Part shown: positions 35,465-42,970 of the stretch, in pieces
Layout: each line of letters opens with the position of its first letter
Position numbering within the stretch: the first letter of the stretch is position 1
DNA from: an uncultured Xanthomonas sp.
GTDB lineage: Bacteria; Pseudomonadota; Gammaproteobacteria; Xanthomonadales; Xanthomonadaceae
Assembly: GCA_943912265.1 (NCBI GenBank)
Contig: CALTTS010000014.1
Coordinates: 19,534-83,533, forward strand
Reading direction: 5' to 3'
DNA length: 64,000 bases
Notes under the pieces: model-generated
The model's database searches: none
Seen by the model: the letters and a program-made list of their open reading frames with translations, nothing else
What the model was told of the DNA's origin: nothing
Translations under genes and position numbers: made by a program

Positions 35465-35950
35465 ATGGATCTGCCCGCCTATCTTCTCTATCTCGCCTGG
35501 ATCGCGGCCGGCCTGGGCGATTTCGCCCTGCATCGCCGCAGCGATCTGCCGCATACGTCCGGCCTGGCCGAATCCCGCCTGCACCTGGCGCAGCTTTGCG
35601 TGGTCGGGTCCGGCGTGCTTGCCTGGTGGGCACTGGAGGCCACGTCGACCGCCTGGGGCGTGTTGGCCCTGGCCGCGCTTGCGCATGCCGTGCTCGGCTA
35701 TGCCGATACGTGCACGGCGTACGGCAAGCGGGTTCTCTCGCCGTTGGAGCAGCACGTGCACAGCGTGCTCGATATCGCACCGTGGATCCTGTTGGGTTGG
35801 GCGGCGCTCGGCGTGGACTGGCACGATGGGCGGCTGCGCTTGGAGCCGCGTGCGCCTAGAGTCCTGCTGGCCCTGCTGGCGCCCGCGCTCCTGCCGGTGA
35901 CGGCGGCATCCTGGGAGTTCGCCCAGGCCTGGCGCGTGGCGAAACGGTGA
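35465..35950 (+). CDS. Hypothetical membrane protein, histidine-rich
   Basis: 161 residues with about four hydrophobic segments (YLLYLAWIAAGLGDF, LCVVGSGVLAWWALEA, WGVLALAALAHAVLGYA, DIAPWILLGWAALGV). Several histidines sit in or next to the segments (ALHRRSDLPHTSGL, ESRLHLAQ, LEQHVHSVLD) and could bind a metal or haem, but this is a guess. I do not recognise the family. The ATG at 35465 is taken because an upstream in-frame ATG would add a charged tail. Confidence 0.65.
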   Translation: MDLPAYLLYLAWIAAGLGDFALHRRSDLPHTSGLAESRLHLAQLCVVGSGVLAWWALEATSTAWGVLALAALAHAVLGYADTCTAYGKRVLSPLEQHVHSVLDIAPWILLGWAALGVDWHDGRLRLEPRAPRVLLALLAPALLPVTAASWEFAQAWRVAKR

Positions 35951-36038
35951 AAGCAGGCGCTGCGCCTCCGGGCTTCCTGGACGTCGTATCGATGGGGTCC
36001 GGTGCAGGGTAAGGCTTCGTTCCCAAGGGAAGACGCCC

Positions 36039-36182
36039 ATGCCGCACCACAAAGACCCGGCCAGCCCGGCGCCGGACGAGCAAAAGCGCCGCGAGCAGCG
36101 GCTCCAGGACAAGCAACGCCAGCAACCGCAGGATCCGCGCGAGCAACGCGAAGGAAATCCCGAGCAGCGGCAGATCCGTTGA
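36039..36182 (+). CDS. Small glutamine- and charge-rich protein
   Basis: A 47-residue reading frame, MPHHKDPASPAPDEQKRREQ and on, in which Gln, Arg, Glu and Lys make up most residues and no hydrophobic core is visible; likely disordered. Support for its being real: AAGGGAAGACGCCC precedes the start, codon third positions are G/C as in neighbours, and it lies in a cluster of small putative stress genes. No family is recognised. Confidence 0.45.
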   Translation: MPHHKDPASPAPDEQKRREQRLQDKQRQQPQDPREQREGNPEQRQIR

Positions 36183-36202
36183 GCTTCCGCCGGACCGCGA
36201 TG

Positions 36203-36460
36203 TCAGCCGTCGTCGCGGTCCGGCTCGGGCTTTTCCTCGGTGCTGGCATAGGTGCCGTGCTGGCCGAAGTTCGGTTGGGTGCGTCCATCGCGCTCGGGAT
36301 GGCCTTCCGGTTCGCCTTCGCCCAGGCGGCCGCCGCGGCCGTGTCCGCGAGGGTGGAAGCCCTCCGGCGAGCGGCTTTCAGGGAGGGGCGCCGACGGCGG
36401 TTCGCGACGCGGATCGTTCGTTGCCGGAGAGCGTGGTTGGGGCTTGCGGGAAGACGTCAT
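36203..36460 (-). CDS. Low-complexity hydrophilic protein
   Basis: An 85-residue minus-strand frame beginning MTSSRKPQPRSPATNDPRRE, rich in Pro, Gly, Arg, Glu and Asp and ending EEKPEPDRDDG. CTGGAGTTCCCC puts a GGAG seven bases before the ATG. It looks disordered, and composition resembles small stress-induced hydrophilic proteins, but no family can be named. It ends 20 bases from the stop of the 47-residue gene, convergently. Confidence 0.5.
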   Translation of the reverse strand: MTSSRKPQPRSPATNDPRREPPSAPLPESRSPEGFHPRGHGRGGRLGEGEPEGHPERDGRTQPNFGQHGTYASTEEKPEPDRDDG

Positions 36461-36604
36461 GGGGAACTCCAGTGATTCTTCATGTCGATCCGGTCGATCC
36501 GGACATGGGACGTGGTTGCGCGGTGAATCCCGGCAAAGGCGTGCCGGGAATCTTGATCCGGGCATGGCGTGCGGTGCGATGTCATGCCGGCCAAGGAGGT
36601 GGTT

Positions 36605-36883
36605 ATGGATCGAGCGACAGTGCAGGTGGTCGATGAGGAAATGGCGCATTGGCAACAGGAGCACCGGAAAGGCGAACTGGGGTATTGCGAATTCGACCGG
36701 GTGCCGGCGAGGGTGGTGCGTGCCGCCTGCACGCAGTACCTGAGCGACCCAGGCCGGGACGAGCGCGAAGCGCTGCATGCGGTGTACGCCATGCTGGCGT
36801 TGCCGGAGGGATCGATGGACGCGGCGCTGGCCGCCTGGCTGGCGCCGCGCTGCCTGCGGCGCCTGCGCAGCCGGCGGCCATGA
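36605..36883 (+). CDS. Hypothetical protein, 92 residues
   Basis: MDRATVQVVDEEMAHWQQEHR opens a mostly helical small protein with an Arg-rich tail (RCLRRLRSRRP). The start is preceded by AAGGAGGTGGTT, the strongest ribosome site in the area, so translation is likely. I do not recognise a family. It is convergent with the DUF892 gene. Confidence 0.6.
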   Translation: MDRATVQVVDEEMAHWQQEHRKGELGYCEFDRVPARVVRAACTQYLSDPGRDEREALHAVYAMLALPEGSMDAALAAWLAPRCLRRLRSRRP

Positions 36884-36932
36884 CGGACGATGCCCTGTCG
36901 CTATCCGGCGGTCCTGGCCGTGGATCCACCGG

Positions 36933-37445
36933 TCAACGCTTGGCCGTCACGCCTTCCGCCGCCTCGCGTTGGAGGAAGCGCTTGACCAGGCCGGTGTGGT
37001 GCTCCAGCAGCCAGTCCGCCATGGCTTGCTCCTCGGCCAGGATGTTCTCGCAGACGGTGGCGATCTCGCCATGGCCGGCCTCGCGGGCGGCCACGATCAG
37101 CGCGCGATAGGAGGCGACCTCCATGTTCTCGAAGGCGTAGCTGATCCCGACGCCCTTGACCACCTCGTCGCTCATCATGGCGTTGCCGGTGGCGTGCACC
37201 TGCGCCATCAGGCTGGCGAACAGGCTTTTCGCGGTGGGCAGCGATCCGCCGAGGCGTTCGATGCAACCGCCGATGCGATCGGCCTGCAGGCGGGTTTCCT
37301 CGACGTGGCGTTCGACGCGTTGGCGCAAGTCGGGGTAGTTCTCGAGCCGGCCCGCAAACGCCTTCATCATCGTCTCGGCTTCCTGCTCCATCGCATAGGC
37401 GTCCTGCAGCCATTGCAGAAGGCGTTTCTCGTAATCGGTGCTCAT
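36933..37445 (-). CDS. DUF892 ferritin-like protein (YciE/YciF family)
   Basis: A 170-residue four-helix-bundle protein of the DUF892/YciF type: LLQWLQDAYAMEQEAETMMKAFA opens the first helix, with carboxylate and histidine ligands repeated in VERHVEETRLQADRI, GISYAFENMEVASYRALI and ENILAEEQAMADWLLEH. These proteins are ferritin-like di-metal proteins induced by general stress; activity is not established. The start at 37445 follows GAGGACCCACGC. It shares the local group of stress-type genes. Confidence 0.85.
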   Translation of the reverse strand: MSTDYEKRLLQWLQDAYAMEQEAETMMKAFAGRLENYPDLRQRVERHVEETRLQADRIGGCIERLGGSLPTAKSLFASLMAQVHATGNAMMSDEVVKGVGISYAFENMEVASYRALIVAAREAGHGEIATVCENILAEEQAMADWLLEHHTGLVKRFLQREAAEGVTAKR

Positions 37446-37747
37446 CGCGTGGGTCCTCGGCTGGAAGTCCGGGATACCGTGGCGTGGCCGGGGTGGATGG
37501 AGCGTCGCCGGACGGCGGTCGTCGGCAGGCCTTTTCACGCCTCGGGCACGATGCCGCACGGCGAAGCGGGACGTTCCGGATCGACCATGGCGCGGCGCGT
37601 GGATCCCGGTCCGAGCGCTTCGCCGCGCCGCGCGGCGAAGGCATGAATACGTATGCGGACAGGCATCCTGAAACCGGCTCGACGCTAAGCTAGCGGGGTT
37701 TTCAAGGCGCCGTCCCGCGGGCGCCTCAGCCCGGAGGGGGGCGCTCG
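37446..37747. other. Divergent regulatory gap before the alpha-glucosidase gene
   Basis: 302 bases between the DUF892 gene and aglA. It carries the ATACGTAT operator and the -10-like TAAGCT listed separately; no gene is recognised. Confidence 0.5.
37645..37691 (+). promoter_or_regulatory. ATACGTAT operator with -10 box upstream of the alpha-glucosidase gene
   Basis: GAATACGTATGC (core 37647-37654) is followed by TAAGCT at 37686-37691. The palindrome centre lies 35.5 bases upstream of the hexamer, equal within one base to two other sites in this window. No -35 consensus is seen at the proper place. The LacI-type regulator at the end of the locus is the natural candidate binder. Confidence 0.65.
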
Positions 37748-39361
37748 ATGTCGCAGACTCCATGGTGGCGCGGAGCCGTCATCTACCAGATCTATCCACG
37801 CAGTTATCTCGATACCAACGGCGATGGCGTCGGCGATCTTCCCGGCATCATCGAGCGGCTGGACTATGTCGCTTCGCTGGGCGTGGACGCGATCTGGGTC
37901 TCGCCGTTCTTCAAGTCGCCGATGGCCGATTTCGGCTACGACATCGCCGATTACCGCGATGTCGATCCGCTGTTCGGCACGCTCGACGATTTCGACAGGC
38001 TGTTGGCCAAGGCGCACGCGCTCGGCCTGAAGGTGATGATCGACCAGGTGTTCAGCCATACCTCGGCCGACCATGCCTGGTTCCGCGAAAGCCGCGAGGA
38101 CCGCAGCAATCCAAAGGCGGACTGGTACGTGTGGGCGGACGCGCGCGAGGACGGCACGCCTCCCAACAACTGGCTGTCGATCTTCGGCGGCGTGGCCTGG
38201 CAGTGGGAGCCGCGACGGCGCCAGTACTACCTGCACAACTTCCTGGCCTCCCAGCCGGACCTGAATTTCCATAATCCGGAAGTGCAGCAGGCCACGCTGG
38301 ACTACGTGAAGTTCTGGCTGGACCGGGGCGTGGATGGGTTCCGGCTGGATTCGATCAACTTCTGCTTCCACGATCCCGCGCTGCGCGACAACCCGGCCAA
38401 GCCGATGGAGCTGCGGCTGGGGCGGGGCTTCAGCCCCGACAATCCGTACGCGTTCCAGTACCACTACTACAACAACACCCAGCCGGAGAACCTCGGGTTC
38501 CTCGAGCGCTTGCGCGGGTTGCTGGACCGGTACCCGGGTACGGTGACGCTCGGCGAGATTTCCTCGGAGGATTCGCTGGCGACCACCGCCGAGTACACCG
38601 CGCCGGGGCGCCTGCACATGGGCTACAGCTTCGAGCTGCTGGTGGACGATTTCAGCGCTTCCTACATCCGCGGGACGGTGGAGCGCCTGGAAGCGACGAT
38701 GCGCGATGGCTGGCCGTGCTGGGCGATCTCCAACCACGACGTGCAGCGCGCGGTGACCCGCTGGGGCGGGAAGCCGGCGCGGCCCGAACTGGCGAAGATG
38801 CTGGTCGCGATGCTGTGCTCGCTGCGCGGCTCGGTCTGCGTGTACCAGGGCGAGGAACTCGGCCTGGGCGAGGCGGAAGTGCCGTTCGAGGCGCTGCAGG
38901 ATCCCTACGGCATCACCTTCTGGCCCAACTTCAAGGGGCGCGACGGTTGCCGCACGCCGATGCCGTGGCGGGACGAGCCGCTCGCGGGCTTCACCACCGG
39001 CAAGCCGTGGCTGCCGATCGCGGCCGAGCACCGGACGCACGCGGTACAGGTGCAGGAGCCGGACCCGGGCTCGGTCCTGAACGCGTTCCGTGCGTTCCTG
39101 GCCTGGCGCAAGACCCAGCCTGCCTTGGTGACCGGGGCAATCGAGTTCGTGGATGCGCCGGAACCGGTGCTGATGTTCCGGCGCGAGCTGCAGGGCGAGA
39201 CGCTCCTGGTGGCCTTCAATCTCTCGCCCGAGGCCGCAGTCGCGCCGCTGCCGGCGGGACGCTGGGAGCGGCTCGACGCGCCGGGGCCAGCGAGCGGGGA
39301 AGTGCGCGGCGAAGGATTGGCGTTACCCGGTTATTCGGCGTTCTTCGCCAAGGCCGGCTGA
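37748..39361 (+). CDS. GH13 alpha-glucosidase (oligo-1,6-/alpha-1,4-glucosidase type)
   Basis: A 537-residue cytoplasmic GH13 enzyme (no signal peptide) that releases glucose from short alpha-glucosides. The N-terminal WWRGAVIYQIYPRSYLDTNGDGVGDL is the signature of exo-acting GH13 alpha-glucosidases. Catalytic residues are Asp201 (nucleophile, DGFRLD), Glu270 (acid/base, GEIS) and Asp331 (SNHDVQR). It would take sugars imported by the transporter encoded 10 kb away. The start is preceded by GGAGGGGGGCGCTCG, and an ATACGTAT operator lies about 100 bases upstream. A 15-bp terminator follows. Confidence 0.93.
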   Translation: MSQTPWWRGAVIYQIYPRSYLDTNGDGVGDLPGIIERLDYVASLGVDAIWVSPFFKSPMADFGYDIADYRDVDPLFGTLDDFDRLLAKAHALGLKVMIDQVFSHTSADHAWFRESREDRSNPKADWYVWADAREDGTPPNNWLSIFGGVAWQWEPRRRQYYLHNFLASQPDLNFHNPEVQQATLDYVKFWLDRGVDGFRLDSINFCFHDPALRDNPAKPMELRLGRGFSPDNPYAFQYHYYNNTQPENLGFLERLRGLLDRYPGTVTLGEISSEDSLATTAEYTAPGRLHMGYSFELLVDDFSASYIRGTVERLEATMRDGWPCWAISNHDVQRAVTRWGGKPARPELAKMLVAMLCSLRGSVCVYQGEELGLGEAEVPFEALQDPYGITFWPNFKGRDGCRTPMPWRDEPLAGFTTGKPWLPIAAEHRTHAVQVQEPDPGSVLNAFRAFLAWRKTQPALVTGAIEFVDAPEPVLMFRRELQGETLLVAFNLSPEAAVAPLPAGRWERLDAPGPASGEVRGEGLALPGYSAFFAKAG

Positions 39362-39380
39362 GCTCGTCTGCCGGAACGAA

Positions 39381-39419
39381 GAAGAAGGCCACGGCATGTC
39401 GCCGTGGCCTTCTTCGTTT
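39381..39419 (+). terminator. Terminator after the alpha-glucosidase gene
   Basis: A perfect 15-bp stem GAAGAAGGCCACGGC / GCCGTGGCCTTCTTC with a 5-base loop, then GTTT. Confidence 0.85.
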
Positions 39420-39850
39420 CGGCATGTGCCGGCCCGCGGCGATGAGGTGGCGCTGCACGGGTTCTTGCCGGCCCGGGACCTGCGGCGGTGAGCCGCTTCA
39501 CGGCGATTTCGGCCTTGCTGCGGCGCGAGGGTTCGCGGGGCGGTGGAACTGCCAGGGCTGTCCTGTACGAGCAGGACTTTGCCAGGGGCGTTCGGCCGCG
39601 GCGGGCAACCACGGCGACTCCCTTCTCCCCGCGCATGGCAGGAGGCGCTTGCAGGGGAATGCAGTCCGCTCGCGTTGGCCCGGTTCGCCACGGGGGCGCC
39701 GGTTCAAGCGTCCTGGGCGAAGCCCTCTTGGCGATCGCGTGGCCGTTGCGAAGCGTTCGTTTGCTCGCATGCGCGTGCACCAAGCCACTTCCGGCGGTGG
39801 ATGCAGCTCCGCCCCGGGGCGCGGTTTCGCCGGGAGCCCGGTGTCCAGGC
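39420..39850. other. Unexplained intergenic region between alpha-glucosidase and receptor genes
   Basis: About 430 bases between two terminators of convergent genes. Frames are open on both strands, but translations are Arg/Pro/Ala-rich without any family motif or good ribosome site. It may be a relic or a dispersed intergenic element; a genome search is required to tell. Confidence 0.4.
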
Positions 39851-39880
39851 AAAAAGAAGCCCGCCGCAAGCGCGGCGGGC
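39851..39880 (-). terminator. Terminator after the alpha-glucan TonB receptor
   Basis: On the minus strand a perfect 9-bp stem GCCCGCCGC / GCGGCGGGC with a 4-base loop, followed by TTCTTTTT. Confidence 0.9.
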
Positions 39881-39907
39881 CGTGCGTACTCCGCACCTGG
39901 GAGCCGG

Positions 39908-42685
39908 TCAGAACTTGTAGTTCACCCCGAGCAGGTAGGTGCGGCCCCATTCGATGGTTTCCAGGGGGCGGTCCTTGGTCTGCGCGTAGGTGTGGTACTT
40001 GGAGTTGGTGAGGTTGGTCGCCTGCAGCAGCAGGCTCAGGCCCCTCAGGCGGCTGCCGTCGCCAAAGGTATAGCTGAGCTGCGCGTCGGTGACGTCCTCG
40101 CCTTCCACGTAGCGCAGCGTGCGCACGCCGGAGAAATTGCCGATCTCGCCGATGAAATCCGAGCGCTTGCGCTGGCTGATGCGCGCCTCGAAGCCGTTGC
40201 GCTCGTAGTAGGCGGTGAGGTTGTACACGCGCTTGGAGAGGCCGGGCAGCATGATGTCGCCGGAGCCCACGCTGGATGCGCTTTCGGGATCCTGGACCTT
40301 GATGTTGCTGTCGTTGAAGCTCGCGCTGGCGACGATGCCGAAGCCCTGCAAGGCATCGGCGACCATGTCCAGCGGCAGCGACGCGGTGAGCTCGGCGCCG
40401 CGCAGCGTGCCGCCCTTGCCGTTAAAGGGCGCGCTGTAGTTGCCGGTGTTCTGCACCGGCGCGGTCACCGTGTCGCCATTGGCGGCGAGCCAGGCCGTGA
40501 CCTGCTGGGTGAAGTCGTAGCCGTCGCGGGTCTGGGTGAAGATGTAGCTCTTGAGCTGCTTGTAGAAGAACGCCGCGGCCACATAGGCCTTGGTGCCGAA
40601 GTATTTCTCGTAGGAGATGTCCAGCGCGTTGGCCCGCCAGGGATCCAGGTTGGGATTGCCGCCGCTGGCGCCGGGCCTGCCGGTGCTGGTGTCCACGCCG
40701 AATTCCATCGACGCGCGCAGCTGGTCCACGCGCGGGCGCGCGACCTGGCGCGCGACGGCGAACCGCAGGGTCTGCTCGGCCGGGAACATGAAGGCCAGGT
40801 TCAGGCTGGGCAGGAAGTCGGTGTAGGTCTTGCCGAGCTTGATCGGGATGACCTGGCTGCCCGCGGGCTGCGACCCGTCCCAGTAGTTGGAACTGGACGA
40901 CTGGTCCACGTGCTGGGCCTGGATGCCGATGTTGCCGCGCACCGGCACCGAGCCGATCTCGGTATCGATGTTGGCGCGCAGGAAGGTGGTGGTGATCTTC
41001 TCGTTCACCGTCCACTGCTTGGGAATCAGGTAGGACTCGGTGGTGGTCGGGTTGAACGTCATGTAGCGCGCGACGGTGGCCGGCACGTTCCAGCTCGGGA
41101 TGTAGCCGGCGCCGGCGAAGCCGAGGTTCACCAGGCCGTACTGCAGGTCGGAGGCGATCGTGGTGTCGCCCTGCGAGCCCAGCAGGATGTTGCCCTCGGG
41201 CTGGGTCTTGTTCTTCTCGCGGTCGGCGTAGTTGATGCCCGCGTCGATGTCGGAGAACCAGGCGAAGCCCTCGGGCGCGGGGAAGGTGGCGGCGAGCTTG
41301 TAGCCCCTCAGCTCGTCGTCCACGCGCGGCGTCTTGCCGTAGCCGGAACCGTAGATGGTGTTGGTGATGTACAGCGAGTTGTAGTCGGAATAGTCCAGGC
41401 CAGGCGTGAACTGCGGGAAGTCGCCGGCCGTGTAGTCCAGCTTGACCGAGTCCAGCTGCGGCGCCGGCAGCAACTGCAGGTTGTTCTCGAGGCTGATCTC
41501 CTCGCGCTCGGCCTTGGACCAGCTGACGTCCGCGACCAGCTTGACGTCGCCGGCCTGGATTTCGTTGTTCCAGCCGAAGGCCTTGATGCGGTCCTCGCGG
41601 TGGTTGTACATGCCGCGCACCAGCGGGTAGACGTTGTTGGCCACGCCCCCCGTGAAGGTGTCGTTGCCGTTGATGACCGGGTCGGTCACGTTCAGCGGCG
41701 CATAGTTGCCGTTGTAGTTGCCGAGATGGACTTCCAGCTGGTTGGCGGTGTCGTATTCCTTCGCCTTGGTGTAGAAGGCATCGAGCGTGCTGGTCCAGGC
41801 GTTGTTGGGGCGGAACTGGACGGTGGCCATCACGCCGTCGCGCTTGGCGTTGCCGGTGCGGCGCAGGGCCTTGATGCCGTCCGAGTAGTAGGTGTAGTCC
41901 GGCACGCCGGGGCGATCCAGCGGGTTGCCCGCATCGTCGATGTTCCGCCATGGCTCGTACAGGCCGACCTGGTTCTCCTGTTTCGGCATGTCCGAGTGGG
42001 CGTAGCCGACCGCCACGCCGAGGGTGCGGTCGGCGAACTGGTCCACGTAGCTGACGTTGAAGCGATTGCCGTAGGGATCGATGCCGGCGGCCTTGCCCAG
42101 CGAATTCTTCTGGTAGCGGCCGCCGACGGAGATCACGCGGTCCTGGAAGCTCAGCGGGCGCACGGTCTGCATGTCGATCGTGCCGGACAGGCCTTGCCCG
42201 ACCAGGCCGGAGTCCGGCGTCTTGTACACGGTGACGCCGCTGATCAGCTCGGACGGGTACTGGTCGAACTCGACGCTGCGGTTGTCGCCGGTGCTGACCA
42301 TCTCGCGGCCGTTGAGCAGGGTGGTGGCGAAGTCGGGCGACAGGCCGCGCACGCTGATCACCTGGGCGCGGCCGGCCACGCGCTGGGCGGCCAGGCCGGG
42401 CAGGCGGGCGATCGATTCGGCGATCGAAACGTCCGGCAGCTTGCCGATGTCCTCGGCCGAGATCGCCTCGACGATCGACGTGGCGTCCTGCTTCACCGAG
42501 ATCGCGCTCTCGATGCCGCGGCGGATGCCGGTCACCGTGACGGTATCGAGATCCACCGCCTTCTGCTCGGCGTTCTGTTGGGTGTCGCTGCCGGCATCGG
42601 CGTTCTGGGCGTGCGCGCCGGTGGCATTGAGCGTCAGTGCGGACGCGAGCGCCACGCTCAGCAGGTTGCGCTTCATGTTCAACAT
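39908..42685 (-). CDS. TonB-dependent receptor of the alpha-glucan locus
   Basis: A 925-residue outer-membrane receptor of the Caulobacter/Xanthomonas type. Signal peptide ending ATGAHAQ, then the TonB box region DLDTVTVTG, the plug (RGIESAISVKQDATSIVEAISAEDIGKLPDVSIAESIARLPG; RGLSPDFATTLLNGRE) and a barrel ending YLLGVNYKF. In this subfamily receptors carry oligosaccharides across the outer membrane; the neighbours (GH97, GH13, LacI) point to maltodextrin-like alpha-glucans. The ATG at 42685 has GGGAGGGG just before it and yields MLNMKRNLL. The promoter region has the perfect 14-bp palindrome TGCATACGTATGCA. It lies downstream of the codirectional GH97 gene. Confidence 0.92.
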   Translation of the reverse strand: MLNMKRNLLSVALASALTLNATGAHAQNADAGSDTQQNAEQKAVDLDTVTVTGIRRGIESAISVKQDATSIVEAISAEDIGKLPDVSIAESIARLPGLAAQRVAGRAQVISVRGLSPDFATTLLNGREMVSTGDNRSVEFDQYPSELISGVTVYKTPDSGLVGQGLSGTIDMQTVRPLSFQDRVISVGGRYQKNSLGKAAGIDPYGNRFNVSYVDQFADRTLGVAVGYAHSDMPKQENQVGLYEPWRNIDDAGNPLDRPGVPDYTYYSDGIKALRRTGNAKRDGVMATVQFRPNNAWTSTLDAFYTKAKEYDTANQLEVHLGNYNGNYAPLNVTDPVINGNDTFTGGVANNVYPLVRGMYNHREDRIKAFGWNNEIQAGDVKLVADVSWSKAEREEISLENNLQLLPAPQLDSVKLDYTAGDFPQFTPGLDYSDYNSLYITNTIYGSGYGKTPRVDDELRGYKLAATFPAPEGFAWFSDIDAGINYADREKNKTQPEGNILLGSQGDTTIASDLQYGLVNLGFAGAGYIPSWNVPATVARYMTFNPTTTESYLIPKQWTVNEKITTTFLRANIDTEIGSVPVRGNIGIQAQHVDQSSSSNYWDGSQPAGSQVIPIKLGKTYTDFLPSLNLAFMFPAEQTLRFAVARQVARPRVDQLRASMEFGVDTSTGRPGASGGNPNLDPWRANALDISYEKYFGTKAYVAAAFFYKQLKSYIFTQTRDGYDFTQQVTAWLAANGDTVTAPVQNTGNYSAPFNGKGGTLRGAELTASLPLDMVADALQGFGIVASASFNDSNIKVQDPESASSVGSGDIMLPGLSKRVYNLTAYYERNGFEARISQRKRSDFIGEIGNFSGVRTLRYVEGEDVTDAQLSYTFGDGSRLRGLSLLLQATNLTNSKYHTYAQTKDRPLETIEWGRTYLLGVNYKF

Positions 42686-42784
42686 TTTCCCCTCCCAGGC
42701 AATGTTGTGATTCGAGTTGTGCGTCCAGGCGTTCGCTGGACGTTTGTCGCACGCGACGGAATGGCCCGTTCGTGACTGGCCTGT

Positions 42785-42832
42785 ATGGTAGACAGCGGCA
42801 TACGTCGCAGCGCTTTCCTGCATACGTATGCA
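42785..42832 (-). promoter_or_regulatory. TGCATACGTATGCA operator and -10 box of the TonB receptor gene
   Basis: A perfect 14-bp palindrome (42819-42832) stands upstream on the minus strand; its centre is 35.5 bases before TACCAT (42790-42785), which reads GTCTACCAT, the same nine bases as at the 45.3-kb promoter. A partial extra half-site GCATACGT overlaps 42798-42805. The -35 position has no consensus. Confidence 0.7.
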
Positions 42833-42970
42833 ATGCACTTTCGTGTCCGGTGCCCCGGCTGGAATCGATTCCAGCCGGGGCCGGAGCGGTGCGTCCCCGA
42901 GGACCGGAAAAAAAAGGCCATCCCGCGAAACGCTTCGCGGGATGGCGATGGCAATGCCTTGCGATGGCTT

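Noticed and set aside
39488..42775. A 1095-residue plus-strand frame
   Set aside because: It is the mirror frame of the TonB receptor gene, without motifs or signal peptide, while the minus-strand receptor is unmistakable.
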